Of a DNA stretch of 64,000 bases, positions 22,012 to 33,476 are shown piece after piece. A model generated the notes under the pieces. The model did not search any database. It was not told the DNA's origin and worked only from the letters and a program-made list of their open reading frames with translations. The stretch spans positions 2,094,001-2,158,000 of the forward strand of contig BSBM01000426.1 of the NCBI GenBank assembly GCA_027924585.1, in the 5' to 3' direction. Positions within the stretch are counted from its first letter, which is position 1. Every line of letters starts with the position of its first letter. The DNA comes from Larix kaempferi (taxonomy: Eukaryota > Streptophyta > Pinopsida > Pinales > Pinaceae). A program made the translations under genes and the position numbers.

Positions 22012-23666
22012 ACTATCCAACGTGTGAGAGCTATCATGTATTGAGAAGAAACTTTGCGTCTGTTTGTAAGTTATGAGAGCCGAGAATGTTGCTAATTTAT
22101 TCCCAAGCTATTTCCTTTGAACTGGAATAGATTTGAAACTGTACTCTTTTACATGTCGCTCAAAATTTTATGTTCTACCTTCACCTCCTCAAGAAACCTC
22201 TGTAAGCCACCTCTATGAATTCCTTATTGTCTCTAGTAAATCTCTGATACCTCCTATTCTCAAGAAGATTTCTACAAGATCTGGGTCTTGGATTGTTGGT
22301 ATCCCTACTTCCTTCTACTACCTTCTTACGTTTTTAAAAAGGATTATTTCCTTATTACCCTTTCAAAAACATCTCCATACAAATCCATCATTATATACAT
22401 ATTTTAGAAATTAAATACTCACTATATGGATAATGAGAAAATTTAATTCGCACTAACCTTATTATAGTTTTGTGCTTCTGTACACCATGTAATAATATGC
22501 CCATACTTCCAATGGTCTTATGATATGATCACGAAAAGTCACTTATCGATTGCCTTATCACTCTAAACTGAATAGTTGTAATTATATTTAAATAATATAT
22601 AGTATTAAGTATAATATTTAACTTAATATTTAGTTTGAAATATTAAAAGAACGTCTGGCAATTTGAAAAGATTGTTGAAGAATTTTAGACCTGGACCTGC
22701 TGTTTTGAGAAACTCTCGGCTATGATTTAGAAAAACATTTAGTTTGGTGAAGAATGTAAGAACAGGGTTTACGAAGAGTCTTAAAACACTTTGTTAGGTC
22801 TCAAACACTTTGTTATGTTTTTGAAGAATGCAATTTTTATTTTTTTAATAAAATTAGTGTTTTCAAGAAAATTAAAACGATTGTATTTCTTCGTGAATAA
22901 ACAAAACACACGATTCTAGTCAAATACGTCACCGTTAGTGTTTTAAAATGTTATTTTAATGAAATTTAAAGCTTTCATTGTATTTTAAGATTTTAATATA
23001 TTGATTTTTTATAATAAAATAAAATATATTTTAATGTTCTTTTAATGAAATTTGATGCGTTCATTGTATTTTAAGATTTTAATGTATTGATTTTTTATAA
23101 TAAAATAAAATATATTTTATATAAGTTATAATTATTATTAATATTTAGAATAATGTTTAGATGTATTTTATAAGTGAAGTTTTAAAATTATTTTTAAGTT
23201 TTAAAATTGTTTTAAAATTATTTTTAAGTTTTAAAATTGTTTTAAAATAAAATTGTGGAGAAAATTGATTTTAACTTTATATAAATATATTATGTATCAA
23301 ATTTATATTATGATAATTAAAATTAGAAAGACATAAACTTTTAATAAAAAAATCATAAATCTTAAATTGAATATATCTAAATCTTTTGATCTCCCTTAAC
23401 CATAACGAACTGAAATTATACATTACCAACACATAGCATATAAAAAAACATAATAATACAGATTCCTTACTTATATATTTTAAAATATATATTTATCTAA
23501 AAGTATAGAGACGCCTTTAAATATTGCCAATCCACGTGGTCGTAAGGTAAAGAGTAAAATCGTTTAAAGTTACGTCGTCAATAGATAAGGCTACCCGCAA
23601 ATCAAGAGGGGTAATTGAGAAATTGTGTAGGTCCAGATACAATGGACAGGTGAAGATACGACTAAA
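22012..23666. other. 3' flank of the gene and AT-rich spacer
   Basis: The first ~670 bp match copy 2 (61,767-61,947, 63,190-63,320 and 63,640-64,000). Beyond, the sequence is very AT-rich, with an ~87-bp tandem duplication at about 22,954-23,126 (TTTTAATGAAATTT units) and a shorter one at 23,176-23,250. No gene seen. Confidence 0.55.
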
Positions 23667-23683
23667 TAAATAAATATTTCTGT

Positions 23684-23870
23684 TTTTTTTTTTTTTTTTA
23701 TTCGAGGAACTATCCGGATCCCCCTGAGTATCGTCGACAAGGCACAGCAAGTGGGAGGTATTGAGCGTTCGGAGGTGACGGGATGTTTTTCAAAGCATGT
23801 ACAGGAGTTGAACCCTGGTCTCTAGTGAAAAGACCATCTAGACCAGCCATTAGGTCCGAGCCTTAGCTCC
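23684..23870 (-). mobile_element. tRNA-derived SINE with perfect landmarks
   Basis: Read on the minus strand, it starts GGAGCTAAGGCTCGG, has an A-box-like TGGCTGGTCTAGATGG, then a B box GGTTCAACTCC (23,804-23,814, close to the consensus GGTTCGANTCC), and ends in a poly(A) tail seen here as poly(T) at 23,684-23,699. It is flanked by 17-bp direct repeats TAAATAAATATTTCTGT (23,667-23,683) and TAAATAAATATCTCTGT (23,871-23,887), one mismatch apart. SINEs are transcribed by RNA polymerase III and copied by LINE machinery. Confidence 0.8.
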
Positions 23871-23887
23871 TAAATAAATATCTCTGT

Positions 23888-25069
23888 TGCCAGAAGATCC
23901 AGTATTAATGAATTTTTTAATTAAATAAATTGAGGAAAGGTTTTGATATATTGAAAAAAAATGGTGTGATATTTTCTTACTCCAAATCCATGGTTAACAT
24001 TAAATGTGATTTCGCTACTACATTTTGGATTAAAATTAATAATAATAAAATATAAACATTTTACATTCATTCAATTACGATACATTTATGTTCCTCTTCG
24101 CCACCTCTATTCAACCACGGTCCACCAGTGACCCACCGTTTTCTATTTTTCAACTTTCTATTTGTGCACTAGTCACGTGTAGATATTAAATTGAGTTGTA
24201 GGTGCACGTCATTATCAATAACAAAGAAAATACATTTATTCATTTTGTACTTAGTTTAATATGTTTTCGTTTCAACCATCTAGAAAAGAAATTATATAAT
24301 ACTTGAGATTTTTCTTGGTATAATTATAATATTTTGGATTTTGATGGTAAATTTCGAACTCATAATTTATTTTATTATGTAGAAAGAAGGTAAATTTTTA
24401 GTCATATGGAATATTATTAAATTTCTAAAACTAAATATAATAATAAATTAGTTTGTACTAAAATAAACAATTTCTTCTCTCTCACTCTAGCAAATTATCA
24501 CTATTTTAATTTCCATGAATTCTAATGAACTCCTAATTTTGCAAAGAGTACCTCAACACCACAACCTATCATAAAATGATGTACAGTCTCGGATATGTGT
24601 AATGGTTTCCATGCGTTTTTGTGGATTCGGGGACTAAGCCTCTACCTACAAGTTGATCTTTGGTAACTTCAAATCCACTCAATGAGTTGATTTAGTGTCT
24701 TCATATCAAAATGGTGTATTCTTCATAACTAGAAGTGTACCATCACAAAAACTGGTAGTGTTTGTCTTTATCTGCCTGGAGTCAAAACAAAACCTCTGCT
24801 TCTTCTGAGTATTGGATCAAAAGGTATCAAATAAAAATCTTGTATTTGTCACAATTTTGCTAGTCAACCAATTCATCAATTTTCTTACACTTTAGTTATT
24901 AAAAGGAAGAATTAATCAATTAAAACAATTAATTTATAAATCTTCATATAATCATAACAAAGTGTTCGACTCATCCTAGTTCATGTGTATTTTCTCCCTT
25001 AAATGGATTAAAATATTCTAAATTGACAAGAAAATGGATGGCTTTTCTAACCAAAGGTAGAGGCCATCA
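23888..25069. other. AT-rich spacer, no gene seen
   Basis: AT-rich sequence between the SINE and the transposase relic. It may include the decayed 3' part of the relic, but I could not match its last exon here. Confidence 0.4.
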
Positions 25070-27076
25070 ATCATCGTGCTCTCCTTTTCCATGTCCATTC
25101 TCAAAATAGTTCCATATATGTGGCACCTTGTATTTTATGTGCAACAAAGACAACCATTGAAATACACATGCATTTATGAACTTCCCTATGCAACCATTTG
25201 ACCATATCCAATGTTGACAAAATGGTATATCCCTAGTGATAAACTAATCATAGAACAACTAGAAGAAGTGTTGCACATAATGGATGTAGTGGGTCTAGTC
25301 ATCACTTATATAGAAGTGACTTTATTTCAATATCACCCGCTTCTCTTCACTACTATCTGGCCCATTCATGTAAGTGGTATGTACCATTATGCTCACATCA
25401 TCTAATTAATAATATTGACTTTGTATCTCATTTTGTGGTTGTAGGGTGTAATTTTTAGCGAAATCATCCAGTGACAATATTGTTATGAGGGGGGAAGTAC
25501 CTCTACCTATTCTAAATTGTTCATCTTGCCACCAAGCCATATCAAAATGCTGAATGTAATGTTGAATATTTCCATGGAACTCTGGAATAAAATCACATAC
25601 TTGGACCTACTGTGAAATAAAAATCACAAACCAAAATTTCACAAAGACATTATTACATTTGAATTCACCAATTTAATCTTTCGACTTTCTTTCCCATTAT
25701 GCAATTGATAGGTATCATACTGGAGTATTTGTATCTCAACAATTTTGTTCCCAAACGGATTTCACTCTCATGGATGTACTCACTCCATAATGCTAATCCA
25801 CCAAAATTGTTGTAAGTGCCCTCTACACAAGGTTTTGCATAATATGTCTGTCCATCTTGCCTTGGTCACATGATGGTATGGATGAAATCTCTAGTTGACA
25901 TTGGCAGTAGTGTACTTGAGCATTCTTGTGCATAGTTAGAATGCAAAAAATGATGTATATGTACAAAAGTATTATAATAATAATCAAACTCTGTTTGGTA
26001 TCTACAACAACATGTGTTATGGATGGTGTTGATTCTTACATACCAAGATTTGCATTTTTCAAAAAATCGTTGGTCAAGCCTGAACTCTACATGGGTGGCT
26101 CTAAACATCTCATAAAGTTATGTTTGTGTCATGACAAGATAGTGTTTAATGTGGGGTTCATGATCCTTAGAACCCATACAGTGTTTTAATGCATCATTTG
26201 TGTTAGAAGAAGGCCTAGTGTTATCATGCCGAAAATAATGCACTAGTCCCTTCACTACTTCAACTAACTCCATGTCTTTATGTGGAAACCTACCACTTAA
26301 TGCCCATAATTTATTCATTTCTCCCTTTGTATCAAGACTATCTCTTTTGATGGAATATCTTTTTAGGGTTTTTGGATCCATTTTAACAATTTCGGATGTT
26401 TATTTAAGTAAACAACATTGTCTTGTTCTTCTAGTTACAATTGATTTAGCCAATACACGACAAGCCGCATTCTTGTCATGTGAATGAGTTTTTTTACCAA
26501 TGGATGTGAATGCATCAACAAGCAATTTTTTGATGTGAATAATTGATTATGTATTTTTTAGTGCTTTTATTCTTAATTTTCTTCTAACTAGTGCCAAACT
26601 CATAGATTTTAGCAAAGATAAAAATAATTGACATTTACCAGCATTAGATTTAGGTTTGAAAAATACTGTTGAATAATTTACAAACATTTGTGATTAATAG
26701 TGTGTATAGGTATCTTACTTTCCATGGAAGACAAGGCGCACTCATCCACTTGTATGATTTTAGGATTTTTCTCTCGCCGACATGAAAAGTTCAGTAGTAT
26801 TTCAACAACTAGATTGACATTGGCAGCTACTGCATATTGGATAATTTGATTTGGAGATTGAACCACCTGGGATGGTTTTTGGCGAGTAGCATAAGGAACA
26901 GATTCATTAAACTCTTCACAAATATGTTCAAAAAATGATGTCGTAGTATTTGTATCCTCCCCATACCTAGCTTCCAATAACAAACTATTGTCTTCTTGAA
27001 TAACTCTATAATCAACATGTGATGAACTCGAGAATGAATTGTGGATCAACGGACCATGGCTAGATGTCATAATCAT
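25070..27076 (-). pseudogene. Relic of a second transposase of the same family
   Basis: Read on the minus strand from 27,076, the relic follows the order of the gene at 6.7-10 kb. It contains KIIQVDECALSSMES (about 26,700), KTLKRYSIKRDSLDT (about 26,330), ECSSTLLPMSTRDFIH (about 25,890), DDFAKNYTLQPQNEIQ (about 25,450), WIWSNGC (about 25,190) and HGKGEHDD (about 25,075). It is broken by several stops and frameshifts. The second catalytic Asp is Asn (SNG for SDG), and the Cys cluster has lost Cys residues. It ends abruptly after the third catalytic motif. It keeps Gln and Trp at the two sites where the main gene has stops. Confidence 0.8.
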
Positions 27077-27093
27077 TGAACCAATGGGAATTA

Positions 27094-27600
27094 TGTTATA
27101 AAAATAGGATCATAGAGCAATAAAATAAAACATAATGTGGAAATAAAACATTTAAGATCAAAATACCAGAGAGACAACAATATACGTGGTTCACCCAATA
27201 TGGGCTATGTCCACAGAGAAATTTCTAATCATTTTATTAATCTATCTAGAAAATGAAGGGATACAACAGATAGCACATCCGTTGCAAAGTCTTCTTGACT
27301 TTCTCATAGTCTCTCTCACACAATCACAAAGATCTGTCTCACAATACTACAATAGAATACTACATAACTGTAATACAATTCCTTCATTTTAAAGAGGGAT
27401 TACCATGGGAAAATTCCATGGGCCTATAAACCATTGTCTGAAAGGCCATAGACCCTAAAACGACCCAATTTTTTTTTTCTTTCGAGAGCTTTGCCCCTGA
27501 ACCCCCTGCTAGGAGGAGTGTACAGTCCAACTGGAGTACAAAGCATGACTGAAAAACAAGATCTCTTAATCATGAAGATAACCAGGCTCCACAACCAACA
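27094..27600 (-). mobile_element. Solo LTR (LTR3), 507 bp, inverted
   Basis: On the minus strand it begins TGTTGGTTGTGGAGCCTG and ends CTATTTTTATAACA, clearly related to LTR1 at both ends and at TTGGGTGAACCACG. Flanks AATTA (27,089-27,093) and AATTG (27,601-27,605) form a 4-of-5 target duplication. It lies 18 bp upstream of the relic's open frame and has probably split the relic from its promoter. It lacks the CT minisatellite, which explains its shorter length. Confidence 0.8.
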
Positions 27601-27605
27601 AATTG

Positions 27606-28079
27606 AATGTGAAATCATATTTTCCACTTTACAATTAAGCCACTTTGATTGATGTAGTCATCTATCATCCATTGTCTCACTTGTCAAATTCCTTCGCTTT
27701 AATTGTGGAGGGGGAGTTGGAATTTATCTCTCATTGGTTGAATTTCTGTGATTCCATGTTCATTCCCATGATTTTTCCTTTGTTCTTCCATTTATTTCGG
27801 TGTAACCACTTTCCTTGAATATTTCCGGCTTATACTACGTAAATTCCCCGTCAATAACTATGAAATATTATTGATTGCCTCTGAATTTGATTAAAAAACA
27901 AGAGAATAATTGAGCTTCATACTGCTCTTTGCACGGTTGTGCATGTTTTCTATCTTGAAATGTAAATAGAAATCTCATCCCACGAATAATTATTTTTTTA
28001 TAAAAAACAGAAACACATATGCATTATGTAAAAGCTAAATTTAAATGGTAATACATTAAATACATAGATCTCATTTGCA
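27606..28079. other. Spacer, no gene seen
   Basis: Probably the old 5' region of the transposase relic, followed by AT-rich DNA leading into repeat R. Confidence 0.35.
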
Positions 28080-28562
28080 TTATGGATGCATAGGCCTCCA
28101 TAACGCATATGTGTCATAGGCCTCCATAATGCATATGTGTCATAGGCCTCCATCACGCATATGAATTATGGAGGCCTATGCATCCATAACGAAAATGACT
28201 GCTCTTTGATGAGAAGGTTTCCATTTCTTCTATGAATTCTGTAACGCATGTTTGTTATAACCCACATGCATTATAACACACATGCATTATGGATTTCAAA
28301 GTAGTAATGACAACCTTTGTATATAGCTAAGTACTCATGTGTGCTTGGATGCATAGAACTCCATAATGCACATGTGTTATAACGCATATGTGTTATGGAT
28401 GACTATGCATCCATAGTGCAAATGAATACTTATATATACAAAGCTTTTCATTTCTGCAAATACCATAAGGCATATGCACTATAACGCACATGGGTCATAT
28501 GCGCTACAACGCACATGCATTATGGCATTCATAGTAGAAATGGAAAGCTTTATATCTAAATA
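28080..28562. repeat. Repeat R copy 1: palindromic CATATG/ATGCAT motif cluster
   Basis: Many self-complementary words such as ATAACGCATATGTGTTATGG and CACATGCATTATGG, often paired with GGCCTCCATAA. The whole stretch aligns with 51,000-51,405 in R copy 2, including the unique link TATATCTAAATATATAGGTA before the GA array. Confidence 0.8.
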
Positions 28563-28574
28563 TATAGGTAGTGA

Positions 28575-28925
28575 AAGATGGGGAGGGGAGAGCAAGGGGT
28601 TGTGGGAGAAAGGGACTAAGTGAAGGAGGGAGAGAGAGAGAGAGGGAGTGTGGAAGGGATGGGAAAAGAGTGAGGGAGATAGGGAGAGAGAGGGGGGGAG
28701 GAGAATGAGTGAGATAGAGAGAGGAAATAAGTGAAGGAGGAAGAAAGAGAGGGCGAGTGGAAGGGGTGGAGAGAGAGAGAGAGAGATAGATTTAGTGAGA
28801 GAGAGTGGTAGAGAGAGTGATAGAGAGAGAGGGAGTGTGGAAGGGATGGGAAAAGAGTGAGTGAGAGAGAGAGAGAGAGTGTGTGTGTGTGTGTGTTAGT
28901 GAGTGAGAGAGAGAGATACTGATTG

Positions 28926-28962
<37 letters not shown>

Positions 28963-29818
28963 ATTGAGTGAAGGAGGAAGGGAGAGAGGGAGACTGGAAG
29001 GGAAGGGTAGAGAGAGAGAGGGAGAGAGAGTGAGAGAGAGGGGCGATGGATGAAGGGGAGTGGGGAGCAGGGAGGGTTGTGGGAGAGAGTGACTGAGTCA
29101 AGGATGGAGAGAGAGGGAGTGTGGAAGGGATGGGAAAAGAGAGAGAGGGGGGGGGAGTGGGAGGGAGAGAGAGGGAGGGAGTGGGAGATAGAGATGTAAA
29201 GGGTGAGAGTGAGAGAGAGATTGATTGAGAGAGGGGGGGACAAAGAGGGAAACAAATAGATACATGGAGTAAAATACCGAGATCCATTGAAGTATCTAGA
29301 GCATTAGATAATGGCTCAAATCACCACATATTACTTCTTAGGTGTATCCATTGAACTATCTATCATCCTTGGAGATTTGGGCCTTGGATGTGGTCAAGGG
29401 AGAAGACCCAAACCTCAATCCCTAAAGCAATATTCAAGGCATTTAGGGACATGAAGGTTGCATTGACAAACTAAAAATGGCCTCATGTGACATAGAAAGA
29501 TAGAGAGAGAGCATGAATGCGGGATGGAAAAAGAGAAGGTGAGAGAGAGAAAATGAAGGAGTATGAGAGAGGGAGGTGGGGGAGGGATTGTGAGAGACTG
29601 AGTGACTAAAGGAGGAAGAGAGAGGGAGTGTGGAAGGGATGGTAAGAGAGTGAGGGGAATATATATTGAGAGAGGGAAGGAGATAGAAGGAGAAAGAGAT
29701 AAAGAGAGAATGAGGGAGAGGGGGAGATAGAGGAAGGGAGAGATAGTTAGTGAGGAGATAGGGAGTGTGGATGGGAAGGAGGGATGAAGGTAATGCGTAA
29801 GAGAGAGGGAGACTAAGG

Positions 29819-29862
<44 letters not shown>
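28575..29862. repeat. Repeat R copy 1: GA arrays and spacer
   Basis: The GA-rich array 28,575-29,240 is followed by a non-repetitive spacer of about 240 bp (29,245-29,490, with TGGATGTGGTCAAG). A second GA array then runs to a pure (GA)n tract at 29,821-29,862. The spacer and order match 53,040-53,275 and onward in R copy 2. Long Ser/Leu/Pro frames on the minus strand are repeat artefacts. Confidence 0.85.
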
Positions 29863-29865
<3 letters not shown>

Positions 29866-29944
29866 GTTTTTTGGACCCAAAATTCGACGCCCACAAAGTC
29901 GGATTTTCTACGTCTTGTGGTCGACTATCCGACAATCTCAGTAT

Positions 29945-30440
29945 TTTTTTAACATCGGTCCAAATTCGGATTAAAACCGACATCTCGGACATTGTCAGTT
30001 CTTTGACACCATCGGAGGTCGGATAACCAATGCCCGTCACAACTGAAAATTTCTTGGATCCGACGTCTTTTTGCCGTCGAATCTATGGCATAATCGTCGG
30101 TATTTTTCACTACTGTCATCGAATAATCGATGCCACTCAAAACTAAAAATGGCCAAGCACCGACGTCTTTTGGCATCGGATCTATGGAAAAGTCATCGGT
30201 TTTGTGCACTATGGAGGTCGAAAAACCAATGCCCATCACACTTTAAAATGGTTGAGCATCAACGTCTTTTTCCATTGGATCTATGGCAAATTACTCAGTT
30301 TTGTGCACTGTGGAGGTCGGAAAATCGACACCCATCCCACTTGAAAATGGCTGAGCACCGACGTCATTTGCCATTGGATCTATGGAAAAGTCGTTGGTTG
30401 TCTTTGTTATGGCTGTCGGTTATCCGACACCATTGGGAAA
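29945..30440 (+). repeat. 99-bp subterminal tandem repeats of the CACTA-like element
   Basis: About five imperfect units. AAAATGG followed by C(A/T)GAGCA-type words recurs near 30,146, 30,245 and 30,344 (99-bp spacing). Each unit carries a GACGTC core, GGATCTATGG and a TCGG...CCGA pair. The 33-residue periodic reading frame here follows from the 99-bp period and is not a gene. Such subterminal arrays bind the accessory protein in CACTA elements; binding here is inferred. Confidence 0.75.
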
Positions 30441-31429
30441 TTAAAAAAAAAAACATTATTGTTTGGAAGTGTATGTTGATATAATTCCAAATAAAGGTGT
30501 AGAAGAATTAATTGTAGCAAAATACAATAAGGAAAAGATTGGGGGTAAAGATCAAGCTTGTACAAGAAACTCAAGAAACAATGGAAAAGTTGTAATGGAT
30601 ATATGTTGCAGTAGTGAGTGGTGTTGTTGTAGAAGATGACACTATAGAAGAGAGTGGTGTTACAAAGGTGGAGTTACAAGGAGATGATATTTAATTAGAT
30701 GTAGTAGTGGAAGATGCAAATGTGAATGTCTTATTCCCATAATGTGTAGTGTGTTGATATCATTGGAGATGAATTTGAAAGTGCAACAAAAGAAAACAGA
30801 GTGGATAAAACCAAAGTAAAAATATAGCAGTTGTATCATAAGAGAGCAGTTGTATCATAAGAGTTTATGGAAAAGAGTGGAGATGAAGTAGAGCAACATT
30901 GTGTTGAATATGATTGCAATAGAGGAGTTCTTGCGTTTAAAAAAAAACAAAATGAGGAGATGATTGAGAAGTCCAGGCATTTGTGGAGTTTGTTGCTTGA
31001 AAATGGTAATGTTGTAGAAGAGGGAGGATGGAGAGGTAGTAAGCACGATTCAAAAAAAAATGAGACAGAGCGAGATATTTGAGGGAGTATGGAATGATGA
31101 TGCATGCTTACCTTTTATGAATTTATTTGACAGAACCTTGTTGAAGTTTGAAGTAGCATAAGGGGGAGCATTTTAGCATGAAAAAACCAACAGCAAAATC
31201 TTGATGAAGATGGCAAGGTACAAGGATAATTTACAAGACACAATATCAAGATCAGTCAATAATCAGAGTAGTAAAAGCAAATGAAATTTTACTTCATTTG
31301 CTCCAACTACTCCCCCTACCATATCAACTTGTCCCGCCGTATCCAACTAGTCTTACCTTGATTTCAAGAGGCTATTGTGAAGTCAGACTGTCATAATGCA
31401 TCATTTCATATATCTCTGGTTTTCTCAAA
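30441..31429. other. Purine-rich region, possible coding remnant
   Basis: From 30,480 to 31,080 the + strand has acidic, Val/Glu-rich broken frames, for example one at 30,867-31,082 with GVLAFKKKQNEEMIEK. A remnant of a gene is possible, but I recognise nothing. From 31,100 the sequence is ordinary spacer. Confidence 0.3.
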
Positions 31430-31745
31430 ACTCTAGAATGAACATAAAGAGGATTTCAACTGTAATATATTCCATATTCCAAACCTATCAAGTGCACTTT
31501 TAGGTCAGCAATTTTGATGTCTCCGAACTGTGGTAGCTCTATGGCCATGATTTTCACCTGGTAAATTGAAGGATTCCAGCAAACACAAACCACTATGTTA
31601 CGCGAACTTCTTTCGGGGCTTTGTTACATTTGCTTCTAAAATCTTTCATCGCTTTGTTGCAAGAATAATTTTGACATAAAAGTACACTTGATAGGTTTGG
31701 ATGGAATAGATTTCTGTGGAAATCCTCTTTACATTCATTCTCGAG
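31430..31745. repeat. Foldback repeat (hairpin 1)
   Basis: The left arm, about 31,430-31,507, contains AAACCTATCAAGTGCACTTT. The right arm, about 31,670-31,745, contains its complement (AAGTACACTTGATAGGTTT) and the matching outer word GAATGA/TCATTC. The loop is about 160 bp. Arms of ~78 bp are imperfect. Confidence 0.75.
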
Positions 31746-31901
31746 TGACTCGATATTAACAATTCCGATTATCACAAGGGGATACATAATGTTAAAAAAG
31801 GAAAATAAAGAAAACACATAAAGTGATACATAAAGTTGACAAAGGAAAATAAATAAAATCTATAATTTGCATCGAAAGAATAACCAAGTACGAACTGAAC
31901 T

Positions 31902-32675
31902 GAGGAGATTCAAACCTGTGACCTATGTCTAGTCGCAAGGCTACCACCTTCAAGCCTGACCTTATCAATCAATTCCCATCGCCATTTCCTCTCATACGAA
32001 GTCACACAACCATTTCTCTTGACACCCAGTACTCTTCATTCATTCTGCATGCATTTCATTATGCAACGGTCTCAGATTCACTGCGTTTTTCCTGAATTAG
32101 TGTCTCAATTCAATATGACCCATGCCCTTTGTCCAAGGAGTGTTTCCAATGGTCTTGAGTTTCAGCCTGGAAATGGTGACGATTCATGTTATTATGTTTC
32201 CCTTCAGCTCCAATAGGAAAACTCATAGTCCACTGTGAAGATTTGTCTGACAAATGTGACTATTTGGGTCATGCTGAATTGAGAAACCGAAACCATCACA
32301 TTTGTCATACAAACCTTCGTATGAGAGCTTTGAGTTTGTCATATTGCAGCTAAAGGGAAACAGAATACCATGAATTGTCACCGTTGCCAGGATGAAACTC
32401 TAGACCGCTGGCAACACTCCTTGGATAGCGGGCGTGGGTCATGCTAAATCGAGAAACTAATTGAGGGAAAGCACAGAGGGAATTTGAGACTATTGCATAG
32501 TGAAATGCATGCATAATGAATCAAGCAAGGTGGTATCCCGTCGTCTCCCACTATGAAATGCATGCAAAATGAATCAAGTTGCTTGAAGGTGGTCTCCCAT
32601 TGTCAGTTGCACTTCAAGCTTGAAGGTGTTAGCCTTGGGACTAGACATAGGTTGCAGGTTCGAATCTCCTTAGTT
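31902..32675. repeat. Large foldback element (hairpin 2)
   Basis: Arms of about 365 bp (31,902-32,264 and 32,296-32,675) are inverted copies along their length. The outer words are GGAGATTCAAACCTG and GGTTCGAATCTCC. Midway are GGTCTTGAGTTTCAGCCTGG and its imperfect complement, and inward TCTGACAAATGTGA and TCACATTTGTCATA. The outer right end contains a perfect B-box-like GGTTCGAATC, so the arms may derive from a tRNA-like SINE copied in inverted orientation. The loop is about 30 bp. Confidence 0.8.
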
Positions 32676-33476
32676 AAGTTGCAGCCCTAAAAATGATGAA
32701 CATTGACAACAGGCAGCATGTTTCTAATAGTTGTTGGTGTATGCTAGATTAGTCGAAAATATCATGCTGCAGAAGCTAGGCTTCAATGGTAAATATACCA
32801 TTTTGGAATTGTTTAATGTGAGGTTAAGGATATCGATTCCAAGGAAATTAAAGAGAAGGTTAAGGATATTGATTCCAGTGCATCATTTACTCAGCCTTTG
32901 AAGTTGTGGAAACTCGAAATTGGTTATGATGAGCAACCAAACATCCCAACAAGCTCCAAGAAATTGTCAAAATTTAGATGACACGTGAGTGGGTTGTAGA
33001 AAGTCAGCATCGTATCCATTCACTGAGCTCCTCTCTGTTTGGAGAATAATTTAATATTCTCTACTGAACAGGGCCAACCATGTGAAGGTGGAAGCTCTTA
33101 TGGCCCCTCCCCCCCCCTCACATCAGTCTCAATTCCCCATACCCAATGCATGTACTTGAAAAAAACAAATACGTGCAAATTCATCCATATTTCATCATGA
33201 ACTTTCATCTACCATTTATTCAATAAAGGCTAACATTCATTAAACCAATGTTTCATTCAGTCAACACATACATACAATAAAAGATAAAATTCAATAAACC
33301 ATTCATTCATTCAGTCAACACATTCATTCAATAAAAACTGACATTCAATAAAGGTAACAGTTTACTACACTGAATCATTAAACCATTAAACCATTCATTC
33401 ATTCACTAGGCCAAAAATCATGGACGATATATTGTTATAAAAAATAATTAGACAACATTTTTCCAGTCACTTCTTT
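32676..33476. other. Spacer with ATTCATTCA repeats
   Basis: Between the hairpin and the accessory gene lie several copies of a TCATTCA(G/A)TCAACACAT-type phrase (33,180-33,410) and a poly-C run near 33,105-33,117. No gene seen. Confidence 0.45.

Noticed and set aside
23517-23750. 77-residue minus-strand frame
   Set aside because: It runs across the SINE poly(T) tract and its target duplication and is chance coding.
30071-30484. 137-residue open frame with 33-residue repeats
   Set aside because: The period is that of the 99-bp subterminal DNA repeat, and the protein has no other support.
32640-32690. Possible tRNA gene (GGTTCGAATCTCC)
   Set aside because: Only the B-box-like word is present; no acceptor stem or anticodon arm could be folded, and it lies in a hairpin arm with an inverted partner.
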